NCBI RefSeq assembly: GCF_902806685.2
Contig: NC_048538.1
Location: 9,672,001-9,736,000, forward strand
Reading direction: 5' to 3'
DNA length: 64,000 nucleotides
Source: Maniola hyperantus
Lineage: Eukaryota > Arthropoda > Insecta > Lepidoptera > Nymphalidae
This document shows, one piece after another, positions 20,934 through 29,624 of the stretch. Made by a program: the position numbers and the translations under genes. Numbering within the stretch: the stretch's first letter is position 1; every line of letters starts with the position of its first letter. A model generated the notes under the pieces. The model ran no database searches and was not told the DNA's origin. It was given only the letters and a program-made list of their open reading frames with translations.

Positions 20934-23900
20934 TTACTCTTTTTTACGTAGCCGGCACGCTCGCTTAGGTCTTTCCATACTTTCCAGCGGAGATTCTAGA
21001 AATGGCGTCAGTCCCCCGGCGCCTGGTTCGGGCGTCGGGGATAGTACCCGCTCCGGTCGTGGCGGCGGCGTCCCGGTCGACGTTTGCTCTTCGCATTCCT
21101 GTGACCCCCGCTGAGTTGCAAACTCCTCCGCATCCTTCCAGGGTGAATACGACTCTTTGACTATTTCGTTTCGTCTTCGGGGTCTTGTGTTTACATACTG
21201 ATCCGTAATACTTATCTCCGCACTTTCTGGTTCTGTTTCGACGTTCCACGAAAATCGACTATTTCTCAGTGGTAAAATTTGGTCTGTGTGTCTGCGACAA
21301 ATATTTCCTTTGTTTTGCAATATTTTGTACGATACCGGCCCCGTTTTTTCTATTATATCTCCTTCGATCCATTTATGACCCTTTGTGGAATAATTCCGTG
21401 TTAATATTTTATCTCCTACCTCGAATTCTCGGATGACCCTGCCTGAGCTTTCTATTTGTTTACTCTGTGCCTCCGCCACTATTTTAGACGTACTCGGCCG
21501 CATTGCGTCTAGTCTATTCCGTAGGCGCCTCCCTAACAGAGCTACTGCCGGTTCTACTCCTGTGGTTGCATGTGGACAGTTTCTATATTGCAGTAAAAAT
21601 CGACATAAGCTGGCGTGTATGTCTACGCCTTCTAACACAGCCTTTTTAATAGTTTTCTTCACCGTCTTAACCGCATTCTCTGCAGCTCCGTTTCCTTGCG
21701 GTCTGTACGGCGAAGATGTAACATGCTTGATAATATTTTTACTGCAGAACTCCTTAAAATCTGCGCTTTGGAATGGGGGGCCGTTGTCCGTTACGAGTTG
21801 GTCAATTAACCCTAGTCTAGAAAATAAACTTCGAAAAAATTTAATGGTATCGTACGCCGTGGTACTACGTATTTGCTCCACCTCTAGCCACTTACTATAC
21901 GCATCGACTACGATTATATAATATTTCCCATGGACTTGAGCAAAATCAGCATGTAGTCGCTTCCAAGGTCCCGTAGGAAATTCCCATGGATGTAAAGTGG
22001 TTTTAGGAGGGGCGTCTCGTACATTTCGGCATGCTTCACACTTCTGTCCCACCGCCTCGATATCCTTATCTATAGAAGGCCAATACACGTAATTTCTGGC
22101 AATAGACTTCATTTTTACAATTCCTAAATGTCCCGAATGAATTTCAAATAAAACCCGTTCCTGTAAATTTTGGGGAATTATTAATCTGTATTTGTATAAA
22201 ATACACCCATGATCAATATACAGCTCTGCGCGCCTTACAAAAAATGCCTGTTCATCCTCTTTACACTTTTCTGGCCATCCAAACATAATATAGCCATAAA
22301 TTCGACTTAATAACTTATCCTTTTTTATTTCTGCTGCAATCTCTTTATAACTCACCGGTAACGTTTCATTCACATAGAATAAATAATGTTTCTCTGATTT
22401 GAGTGGTCTGTCATGTTTCTCACCTTCTAATGGTAAGCGGGATAATGCGTCCGCATTGCCGTTGCATTTTGATTTCACGTAATTGATGTCAAAATGGTAC
22501 GCTGCCAATTTAGCCGCCCAACGTTGTAGTCGACTTGCTGCCGTTTGTGGAATGCCGCTTTTTGGCCCAAAAATATACACCAGAGGTTTATGGTCCGTTT
22601 TTAAAATAAATTTCCTACCAAAGAGGTATTGGTGATGTTTTTGTACCCCATACATTATCGCCAGTGCTTCTTTATCTAGTTGGCTGTAGTTCTTCTCCGC
22701 GTCTCCGAGCGTTCTCGACGCGCAGCTGATTGGCCGCTCCGTTCCGTCGGCGAATACGTGCGCGAGGACTGCTCCTATACCATACGAGCTACTATCTACT
22801 GATAACACTAACGGAAGCGCTGGATCGTAATGACATAACACTCTGTCGCTTGATAAAATATTCTTTATGTTTATAAAAGCGTTTTCGCTATTTATATCCC
22901 AGTTCCATGGCTGATTTTTTTTTAGGAGAGAATATAATGGATGTAGTAACGAACTTAAGTTAGGAACGAACTTGCCATAGTAATTTATTAGGCCTAGAAA
23001 AGCCTTCAATTGAGTCACGTTTCCTGGTGTTGGAGCTTTCACAATAGCCTCCACTTTTGTCATATCCGGGTGCAAACCATGTCTATCAATAATAAACCCT
23101 AGGTAAGAAACGCTTTTTTGTAAAAAACTACATTTATTTATTTTTACAGTTAGGCCCATTGCCGCCAATCTTTCGATTACAGCTCTCAGATTATTTTGAT
23201 GTGTTTCCCGATCTTTTCCCGTTACACAAATATCGTCTAAAAAAACCACCGTGTTTGGTAAGCCTCTAAGAGTTTCTTCCATAATTTTTTGAAACTTTTG
23301 AGGTACGCAGCTCAACCCATAAGGTGTACGTTTGAAAGCGTAGGTACCTAAGTGCGTCGAAATCGCAGTACACGCTTGCGAATCTGGGTGAAGAGGTACT
23401 TGCATGTACGCGGTTGTCAGATCAATTTTAGAATATTCCTGACCACCGGTCAAAGCTGCAAATAACTCTTCGATGCGTGGAAGCGGATAGTGATCCATTT
23501 TTAACTTAGGATTAATCGTTGATTTGTAGTCCCCGCATAACCTAATATCTCCCGAAGTCTTAATAACCGGAACTATGGGTGTACCATAGTCCGAATGTTC
23601 AACCGGATAGATCGATCCTTCCTTTTCTAAACGATTAAGTTCTCTCTCCACTGCAGTTCGCAATGCCAAAGGTACCGGCCGGGCGCGAATGAAAACCGGT
23701 TTATTATCTGTGAGCTGCAAACGAATTTGTTTCTTACATTCGCCCAACTTATCCGTAAATACAGAAGAATATTCTGTCCTTAGCTCGTTTATGAACCGAT
23801 CGCGATACTCATTATCACTATAATCTTGTGAAATATTATTAATGCATAATTCATTTATATTAAATTTTTGAATCCAATTCCTACCTAACAAGGGACGACT

Positions 23901-25043
23901 CCCGTTTTTTATTATATACAGTTGTAAGTTCTGTTGATAATTGTCTTCGATACATGCATTTACTAATATAAACCCGATCGGTTCAATTCGCGAGCCCGAG
24001 TATGAGCATAATTTTATTTCATCTTTCAATATCTTATAATTCGAAAACATACTATTATAACATTTTTCACTAATAGCTGAAATTTTGCTACCCGTGTCCA
24101 ACTCACATTTAAGTGTTTTATCCCCTATTTTAACATTAATAAAATACGGTTTGTCTCCGCTTGAAACCGCCCGTATATTGTACATTTCAGTTTCCGAGTC
24201 ATCACTCATGAAATTATGGCCCTTTTCGGTCGTTTTGTTTGCCGCTTTACACATAACTTTCAAATGTCCCCTGCGTAAACATAAATCACAATTGTACTGC
24301 TTATAACGACACTTATCTGCCCGATGAGGCTTCCCGCACCGCCAGCAAAGCGCCGAAGAGGCCGCGGGCCTAGCCCGGCCCGCCGCTGCGCCGCGCACCG
24401 CGTGCAGGCCCTCGCCGCTCGCCTCGCCGCTGCCACCGGCCGCGCTCGAGCCGGCCGCGCCGCCTGCGCCTGTTCCTATGTTGCTGCCGAAGTCCCCAGA
24501 ATATGCACCGCCCGAACTATTGCGGCCGCTCACTCTGTCCACATGCTTCTCCGCAGCTTCTAATCCTAGAGCTAGCTCCACCGCCCTCTTGTATGTTAGA
24601 TTAGTCTCGACCAGCAATCTAGCTTTAATGTCTGTACTCCGTAAACCAGTCAGGAGCTGTTCACATAGATTTTCTTCCAGATTTTGCCCAAATTTGCATT
24701 CCGTTGCCAAATGCTTTAACTGTTGCAAAAATTCCAATATGGATTCCCCCGGCTTTTGTTTTCGCTGTCGAAACACTTCCCGCTCCACGTATACGGAACG
24801 TTGAGGTTCTAAATGATTTTTCACTATTTTTACCAATTCTTCAAAGGTTTTATCCTCCGGTTTATTTGGTGCACATAGATCACACATCAAATTATACGTG
24901 CGTTCACCAACTAACGTTACCAACGTGGCGACTTTGTGTGTAATTTTTATTTCATTAAGAAATATGAACTGTTCCACTCGCCGCACATATAACGACCACT
25001 TCCCAGAAAACAGATCAAACGGCTCAATTTTTCCGAAAGGCAT
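20934..25043 (-). CDS. gag-pol: Gag-Pol polyprotein of a Mag-clade LTR retrotransposon (1369 aa)
   Basis: One uninterrupted frame encodes capsid and all enzymes for the element's replication; the ATG at 25043 is the first in frame (an upstream TTG adds two codons). Residues count from that ATG. Gag: N-terminal capsid-like part 1-170, a Gly/Ala-rich linker about 175-232, then two zinc knuckles (C233-X2-C-X3-H-X4-C245 and C252-X2-C-X4-H-X4-C265). Protease: LDTGS at 315-319. Reverse transcriptase: D541 in KIDLTTAY and FLDD at 601-604. RNase H: D750, E792 in DKEAL, D817 in TDHKPL. Integrase: H969/H972 with C1002/C1005, then D1033, D1086 and E1122 (D-35-E spacing exact). A basic, proline-rich tail follows. 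No frameshift separates Gag and Pol, and no catalytic residue is missing. Function at the protein level is inferred from these motifs. Confidence 0.95.
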   Translation of the reverse strand: MPFGKIEPFDLFSGKWSLYVRRVEQFIFLNEIKITHKVATLVTLVGERTYNLMCDLCAPNKPEDKTFEELVKIVKNHLEPQRSVYVEREVFRQRKQKPGESILEFLQQLKHLATECKFGQNLEENLCEQLLTGLRSTDIKARLLVETNLTYKRAVELALGLEAAEKHVDRVSGRNSSGGAYSGDFGSNIGTGAGGAAGSSAAGGSGEASGEGLHAVRGAAAGRARPAASSALCWRCGKPHRADKCRYKQYNCDLCLRRGHLKVMCKAANKTTEKGHNFMSDDSETEMYNIRAVSSGDKPYFINVKIGDKTLKCELDTGSKISAISEKCYNSMFSNYKILKDEIKLCSYSGSRIEPIGFILVNACIEDNYQQNLQLYIIKNGSRPLLGRNWIQKFNINELCINNISQDYSDNEYRDRFINELRTEYSSVFTDKLGECKKQIRLQLTDNKPVFIRARPVPLALRTAVERELNRLEKEGSIYPVEHSDYGTPIVPVIKTSGDIRLCGDYKSTINPKLKMDHYPLPRIEELFAALTGGQEYSKIDLTTAYMQVPLHPDSQACTAISTHLGTYAFKRTPYGLSCVPQKFQKIMEETLRGLPNTVVFLDDICVTGKDRETHQNNLRAVIERLAAMGLTVKINKCSFLQKSVSYLGFIIDRHGLHPDMTKVEAIVKAPTPGNVTQLKAFLGLINYYGKFVPNLSSLLHPLYSLLKKNQPWNWDINSENAFINIKNILSSDRVLCHYDPALPLVLSVDSSSYGIGAVLAHVFADGTERPISCASRTLGDAEKNYSQLDKEALAIMYGVQKHHQYLFGRKFILKTDHKPLVYIFGPKSGIPQTAASRLQRWAAKLAAYHFDINYVKSKCNGNADALSRLPLEGEKHDRPLKSEKHYLFYVNETLPVSYKEIAAEIKKDKLLSRIYGYIMFGWPEKCKEDEQAFFVRRAELYIDHGCILYKYRLIIPQNLQERVLFEIHSGHLGIVKMKSIARNYVYWPSIDKDIEAVGQKCEACRNVRDAPPKTTLHPWEFPTGPWKRLHADFAQVHGKYYIIVVDAYSKWLEVEQIRSTTAYDTIKFFRSLFSRLGLIDQLVTDNGPPFQSADFKEFCSKNIIKHVTSSPYRPQGNGAAENAVKTVKKTIKKAVLEGVDIHASLCRFLLQYRNCPHATTGVEPAVALLGRRLRNRLDAMRPSTSKIVAEAQSKQIESSGRVIREFEVGDKILTRNYSTKGHKWIEGDIIEKTGPVSYKILQNKGNICRRHTDQILPLRNSRFSWNVETEPESAEISITDQYVNTRPRRRNEIVKESYSPWKDAEEFATQRGSQECEEQTSTGTPPPRPERVLSPTPEPGAGGLTPFLESPLESMERPKRACRLRKKE
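24350..24521 (-). other. GC-rich segment coding for the Gag Gly/Ala linker
   Basis: This part of the frame codes for Gly, Ala, Ser and Arg almost exclusively with G/C-ending codons and is far richer in CpG than the rest of the same gene. It separates capsid from the zinc knuckles. It produces spurious open frames on the + strand (24324-24563). A flexible linker is the natural reading. Confidence 0.7.
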
Positions 25044-25086
25044 TCTCAAATATTAATTATTGCACGCGTGTTTATTTTTAACTTCT

Positions 25087-25104
25087 AATCCCGACTCGGC
25101 GCCA
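25087..25104 (-). promoter_or_regulatory. tRNA primer-binding site
   Basis: On the - strand TGGCGCCGAGTCGGGATT begins one base after the 5' LTR. It would pair with a tRNA ending ...CCCGACTCGGCGCCA. TGG at the start pairs with the universal CCA. Serine tRNA is what I recall for Mag, but I cannot confirm the isoacceptor from this window. Confidence 0.85.
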
Positions 25105-25105
25105 A

Positions 25106-25183
25106 TGTAATGTACGTGATAATAACACAGCGGTCGATTGCTAACTGGTTTATTTATTTCATATCTACCTTACATATACTACA
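25106..25183 (-). repeat. 5' LTR, 78 bp
   Basis: Identical to the 3' LTR; followed at 25184-25188 by the second GATTG target duplication. Confidence 0.95.
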
Positions 25184-25334
25184 GATTGTAGTAGGACTGG
25201 AATTGTTTGTGACATGTTTTTAATATTTGTGAATGTTGTTACAATTTATCGTTGGCATATCTAATAAAATAAAATAAAAATAAAATAAAACACTTTTTAT
25301 TTTCATGGTGGCCATTTTGAAATTTTTACTATCT

Positions 25335-25500
25335 ATTGTTATAGTGGCAATAGAATAGTACATTACTGCACCAGACTGGGAAGTTAGCATTTTCTGGTCG
25401 AGTGTGAGACGACCGAGCCTTGGCGAGGACGTCTATAACACGAGCCCAGAAAGGCACTCCCGGTCGAGGCATGTATTGTAAAGTGATTTTGATGAAATTT
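25335..25500 (+). repeat. Lepidopteran repeat (GGTCGAGTGTGAGACGACCGAG family)
   Basis: Blocks 'attttctggtcgagtgtg', 'agacgaccgagcc' and 'cagaaaggcactcccggtc' match a widespread moth repeat as I remember it. Open frames over it on both strands are not genes. Confidence 0.45.
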
Positions 25501-25630
25501 GGTACAGAGTTAGCTAATATCCCGGGGAAGGGCACTAAGGCTACTTTTTATACCGGAAAATTAAAGAATTTCCATGGGATTTTAAAAAAACCTAAATCAC
25601 GCGGACGAAGTCGCGGGAATCATCTAGTAA
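25490..25630 (-). repeat. GACTTCG element fragment
   Basis: Complement of the family head: TCACGCGGACGAAGTCGCGG at about 25598-25617 and 'tttttataccggaaaatta'. Only the 5' half of the element remains. Confidence 0.6.
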
Positions 25631-25975
25631 GTAATAATTTAAAACGAACAGTCAATTCACGCCTTTTAATTTGAAGACAAAAATCGAACTTTTTAAATTT
25701 TTGCTCTGAATGACGCTTACCTACAGCGCTAGGAGCACTGTAAAAATTCCGATACGGATAACCGTGTTGTGTTGTAACTTGTAAGCGTTGAAATCGCTAG
25801 TCTATTAATTTCTGCTAAAGAAAAAAAATGTGAATATTAATACAACATTCAAGAAGAAAGATTCAGATTATTCCAAATTCAAATGATATGAAATGAAATT
25901 TCATGCTTTCTGGACAGTTGTAATCTTTAACTTTCGAACCAATCTACAGAATATGAAATGCGCACATTTTATATC

Positions 25976-26106
25976 ATTAATCGCGATTACGATTACTATA
26001 TTAATCGCGATTAACTTAATCACGATTGAGTTTAATCATGATTAATTTGATCTGATAAAAATTAATCAAACTAACTAATCGATTATAATATTTATCGATT
26101 AATGCC
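25976..26106. repeat. Cluster of TAATCGCGATTA-type palindromes
   Basis: About 130 bases contain two copies of TTAATCGCGATTA, then TTAATCACGATT, TTAATCATGATTAA, AATTAATCAAA and ATCGATTAATG. This gives roughly a dozen ATTA/TAAT cores. It could be a decayed tandem repeat, or a site cluster for homeodomain-like proteins; no function is demonstrated. Confidence 0.5.
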
Positions 26107-26209
26107 AACACTGCTTCACGAGATACAGTCCTCTGAGTTGACAGACAGCCCTGTCTACTCATGTGGCCTTGGGCCCTGTATCGATAAATAATAATTCAAA
26201 ACACCTTTA

Positions 26210-26390
26210 ATTTTTTTTTTTTTTTAAAGAATATTAGCCATATTAAATGACTAATATTCCCCTTTCCTCTCCAATTAAGCGTCAAGCTTGTGCTAGGAGT
26301 AGGTACGACAATAGTGCAACGGGAGGGATTTGAACCGTCGACCTTTCGGTTTTCAGTCCACTCCTATACCGGTTGAGCTATTGAGGCTAT
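26210..26390 (-). repeat. SINE-1 copy, near full length
   Basis: The tail T-run is at 26211-26225. Box A complement CCGGTTGAGCTA is at 26369-26380. Box B has lost bases (GGGATTTGAACCG on the + strand). The body is nearly identical to 537-710, so these are close relatives. Confidence 0.8.
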
Positions 26391-26427
26391 AGGTATTGAG
26401 GCTAATATGTATTAAAAATGTCCAGAT

Positions 26428-26545
26428 GTTTTTTAAAAATCCCGAGGGAACTTTTGATTTTCCAGGACAAAAATTAGCCTATTCGCACTACCCCGTTCCC
26501 GGGATGCAAGGTATATCTGTCCCAAATTTCGTAAAAGTCTTTACT
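26428..26545 (+). repeat. GACTTCG element fragment
   Basis: It has 'aaaaatcccgagggaac', TTTTGATTTTCCAGGACAAAA, 'agcctatt', then 'tcccgggatgcaaggtata'. Middle part only. Confidence 0.55.
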
Positions 26546-26559
26546 TGGTAGGTAGGTAC

Positions 26560-26800
26560 TTACTTACCTCCAATATCAATAAATAACCGACAGTTTCTAA
26601 ATCCCATCAGTTTTGGTGGTCAGGTTCCCTGCAGCATCAGGATTGAGGAGTTGGAATCCAATTTTTTTATGGAGCAAAGTCGCAAAGTTTCTCTGCCCAT
26701 TAAATAAAAAATACACAAATCGGTTCAGAAATCTTGGAGATTTCGGTATACCTACATAGGTAGAAAAAACAACTCCTCCTTTTTTGAAAGTCTCTTAAAA
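26560..26800 (+). repeat. Repeat ending CTCCTCCTTTTTTGAAAG
   Basis: It shares 'attgaggagttgg' and 'aacaactcctccttttttga' with the pair at 7728-8227. Class unknown. Confidence 0.4.
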
Positions 26801-27029
26801 AAGTAGCCTTTGTTAATCCTATACTTTATCTGTGAAAGTCCCGTCAAAATAGGTTCAGCGTTCAGCCGTTCCGAAAATTAGCCCGCTCAAACACACAGAC
26901 AGACCGACAAAAAATTTAAAAGTGTGATTCAGTTATGGTACAGTTCAAATTACCTATATTTAATTTATATGTATTTTGGAATTACAGACAGACACTTCAA
27001 TTTTATTTATTAGTATAGATATAGTCAGT

Positions 27030-27196
27030 TGGGGTCCCAAGGTGCTGGAATGGCGATCTCGCACCGGAAGAGGTAGCGTTGGAAGACCCCCCACAAGGTG
27101 GACGGACGACATCAGGAGAGTCGCTGGATTCAGGCGGCGCAAGACCGTGACGTGTGGAAGGGCAGTGGGCGTCTATCGATTGATGATGATGATAGA
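27030..27196 (+). pseudogene. 3' end of a non-LTR retrotransposon reading frame with (GAT)n tail
   Basis: A short frame reads GPKVLEWRSRTGRGSVGRPPT followed by RWTDDIRRVAGFR. This is the well-known C-terminal motif (GRPPxRWxDDI) of lepidopteran RTE-like LINE polymerases. The sequence then runs into TTGATGATGATGATAG, the usual trinucleotide tail. Only about 55 codons remain; the rest of the LINE is missing. Confidence 0.65.
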
Positions 27197-27199
27197 TAT

Positions 27200-27875
27200 A
27201 GTGAAGTACTTAGATTTAAGTAGATAATTACCTATGTATTGTATGTATTATATGCTTTGATGTATTATGCATAAAATCAATACATATAAAAACTTTTTCA
27301 ATATTTGCTTTTTATTACATTTTAATAAATACCTACCTACATTGAAAAAACCCAGAACTTTTTTCAAAAGGCTTATCGAGTATTTTATTAATTACCCTTA
27401 CCAAAAATATTAATTTCGATTGTTATTTAATCAAGTCGTTAAAATAAAAATAAACAATGAATAAATGTGAAAGCTTTTAGATTATGAACGTGCAATATAT
27501 ATTATTGTTAGAGTGGCATAAAGAATGGGAATATATTAATCAATGTATCTGGGTAAGTCGTAAACTACGTACCTAAAATATTATTCTAAGTAGGTAGTTT
27601 AAATCAACTAATTGAAATTAATTCTTGTCATTTTGCAAGTAATGTGACAAGAACCACACATGTACCGAAAGGTCGTAGGCATCAGTAGGTTTTTTTTTTT
27701 TTTTTATGCTGCATAAAAGCAAAGTCGTTCGGTAAATATAAATATAAACTAAGTATTTAATAATAATTACTAAGAGCAAAACTTATTTCACTATATAGGC
27801 ATAGTAGTCTGTGCATTGGGCAGATCACATAACAGTCCCTACCCCACTGTGTAACCTGTATTGCAAAGGGTAGGT
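27200..27875. other. Spacer with no supported feature
   Basis: AT-rich; a 15-base T-run at about 27690. Nothing else. Confidence 0.5.
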
Positions 27876-27876
27876 A

Positions 27877-28053
27877 CAGTACGCAGCAGAAACTATCGAA
27901 CTTTAGAAGGCGGATTTGTAAAGCATTGTCTCTGTCGTTGAGACCGACAAAACGTCATATAAGTACCTAGGTATGAGAGACAGAGACTACGCTTTACAAA
28001 GCCGAAATGTCATTCTAAAGGCCGATGTACATTACTTTCTGCCGCGTACTGTA
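27877..28053. repeat. MITE-A copy
   Basis: Starts ACAGTACGCAGCAG and ends GCCGCGTACTGT; inner blocks 'ttgtctctgtcgttgagac', 'cgacaaaacgtcatata', 'ctttacaaagccgaaatgtc'. Confidence 0.75.
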
Positions 28054-28065
28054 CCTTATATCTAT

Positions 28066-28310
28066 AGTACGCGACAGGTCGAGATGGCAATCGGGGTATG
28101 AGGCGGGGGAGGGGTCCACATGGACGAAGTCGCGAGCATAAGCTAGTCTGTATATAAAAGAAAAAGCTGACTGACTGACTGATCTATCAACGCTCAGCTC
28201 AAACTACTGGACGGATCGGGCTGAAATTTAGCATGCAGATAGCTACTATAACGTTGACATCCGCTATTCGCTAAGTAAGGAATTTTGAAAATTCAACCCC
28301 TAAGCCCCCG
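28066..28310. repeat. MITE-B left end abutting a reverse GACTTCG element
   Basis: TATAGTACGCGACAGGTCGAG with GGTATGAGGCGGGGGA (28066-28112) is one arm of MITE-B. At about 28117 it switches to 'tggacgaagtcgcgagcata', 'agctagtctgtatataaa', 'actgactgactgatctatc', the complement of the GACTTCG family. The junction shows either an insertion or a deletion with loss of the MITE's second arm. Confidence 0.6.
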
Positions 28311-28402
28311 TTTCCACGTGTCGTTTGTCGGTCCCGGATTTAAATCGGATGTTCCAGTGGCAGAACATTTTATATGAACATCAAGCGACAAACGACAACC
28401 CC
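28306..28402. repeat. Short repeat with GTCGTTTGTCGG ends, copy 1
   Basis: CCCGTTTCCACGTGTCGTTTG at the left is matched by GCGACAAACGAC at the right. The inside has 'gatttaaatcggatgttcc' and 'agtggcagaacattttatat'. A truncated copy lies at 42539-42612. Frames across both copies share a peptide only because the DNA repeats. Confidence 0.6.
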
Positions 28403-28559
28403 CCGTACCCACTACCCCGCTCTAGTGGCAATACATTTTTAATTTTTAACACAAAATCGGTTTCACGGTCGAATTTAAATCAAAGGATAGGTACTTACTG
28501 TAAACTATCATCGCAGCAGCGGTCTTCTCTGTTTGGGCTAGGTCTAGACGGAGACGTTT

Positions 28560-29020
28560 AGCCTCCTTACCCGGGTGTGGCGCGGGGAAGAACACTTCCC
28601 CGGTAACGTTCTTCATCTACGGCCAGCCTTTTTGGCTTCACCGTCAGTTAACCGTGATGCACTCATTGTATTCGGTACTCGGTAGAGGGCGTAGTTAATA
28701 TGGTACTCTTAAAAACATGGTTAAAACTCATTCTGTTATATTTAATTAAACTGTAACTAGATGGCGCTGGCTGAAAATTTATTTTCGCACCACACCAACA
28801 AAAAAATAATTACATTTTAAAACCTTATTCATGAGAAGGCACCACAATTGTTTGCTGAATATAAAATGTACGTCTTTACCTTAGGGGCACGTGAGGTGGG
28901 ACACAAGCCTAGGGTCCCGGCCTGGTATGGCCCTGAAATGATGGGCTAGCTAGGGTATGAAGGGGAGTTAGTCCGTCCGTCCCAGGCCTCAGCTCTAGGG
29001 GTGAGCCGACCTCTTTGTTC
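28560..29020. other. Spacer, modest GC
   Basis: No recognised gene. It contains a GC-richer string near 28880-28990 (GGGGCACGTGAGGTGGGACA and onwards) resembling degraded repeat. Confidence 0.35.
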
Positions 29021-29029
29021 TATCTAAAT

Positions 29030-29220
29030 AAGTGTATATAATGAAAAGCTGTCTGACTGACTGACTGACTGACTGATCTATCAACACACAGCTCAAACTA
29101 CTGGATGGATCAGGCTGATACCCAGGCAAAAAAATCACGTCGATCCGTTGCGTTGCTCCGTTGCGACGTGATTGAAGGACAAACTAACAAACAAATACAC
29201 TTTATTTGTTTTTATAAATA
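29030..29220 (-). repeat. GACTTCG element fragments, two types joined
   Basis: 'gactgactgactgatctatc' with 'acacagctcaaactactgg' belongs to one type. It jumps at about 29120 to 'ccaggcaaaaaaatcacgtc', 'cgttgcgacgtgattgaagg' of the other type. Confidence 0.5.
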
Positions 29221-29284
29221 ACTATTAGTTATTTATAAGTTATTTAAAATATATGAAATTGTCCAGTTACACATTTTACCACTT

Positions 29285-29622
29285 TGGTCACAAGTGTCTT
29301 TTACGCAAACTATTCAGTTAAGAAAAAAATGATATTAGAAACCTCAATATCATTTTTGAAGACCTATCCAGTATACGTATGGGTTTGATGAAAAAAAATT
29401 GGGTTTCAGTTCTAAGTATGGGGAACCCCATTTTTCTATTTTTGTGTAAAAATCTTAATGCGGTTCATAGACTACATCTACTTACCAAGTTTCAACTGTA
29501 TACCTAGCTCTTATAGTTTCGGAAAAAGTGGCTGTGACATACGGACGGACAGACAGACAGACATGACGAATCTATAAGGGTTCCATTTTTTGCCATTCGG
29601 CTACGGTACCATAAAAATGAGT
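29285..29622 (+). repeat. GGTTCCG subfamily 2, 5'-truncated
   Basis: Same 3' two thirds as 10176-10695: 'aaacctcaatatcattttt', 'gggtttcagttctaagtatg', 'aaaagtggctgtgacatacg', (GACA)n, 'atgacgaatctataaggg', then 'ttgccattcggctacgg' and TACCATAAAAA. Confidence 0.65.
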
Positions 29623-29624
29623 AG

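Larger units (their letters stand above)
20436..25183 (-). mobile_element. Complete Mag-clade Ty3/gypsy LTR retrotransposon, 4748 bp
   Basis: The order on the - strand is: 5' LTR (25106-25183), primer site (25087-25104), single Gag-Pol frame (25043-20934), A-tract (20900-20874), purine tract (20525-20514), 3' LTR (20436-20513). The LTRs are 78 bp, begin TGTAG and end TTACA, and are identical. Very short LTRs (about 77 bp), a length near 4.6 kb and twin zinc knuckles are known features of Mag of Bombyx mori (family knowledge), which supports the clade call. There is no envelope gene. Identical LTRs, a clean target duplication and an open frame indicate a recent, possibly still competent copy. 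Confidence 0.92.
19165..25290 (+). mobile_element. Truncated LINE, split by a nested LTR retrotransposon
   Basis: The LINE body 19165-20435 and its last 102 bases 25189-25290 are contiguous once the 4748-bp insertion and one GATTG duplication are removed. The LINE ends in an A-rich tail of AAATAAAATAAAA units (25262-25290), the typical end of target-primed insertion. A target duplication for the LINE itself was not identified. The nesting order is clear: LINE first, LTR element second, inserted in the opposite orientation. Confidence 0.8.

Noticed and set aside
21433..21921. 162-codon frame on the + strand
   Set aside because: It lies entirely antisense to the intact Gag-Pol frame and has no recognisable domain; it is a shadow of the integrase region.
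24324..24804. Arg/Ala-rich frames on the + strand
   Set aside because: Produced by the GC-rich gag linker and neighbouring capsid region read backwards.
28325..28561. Shared peptide PDLNRMxQWQNILY with 42476-42700, suggesting a gene family
   Set aside because: Both arise from the same short DNA repeat (28306-28402 and 42539-42612).
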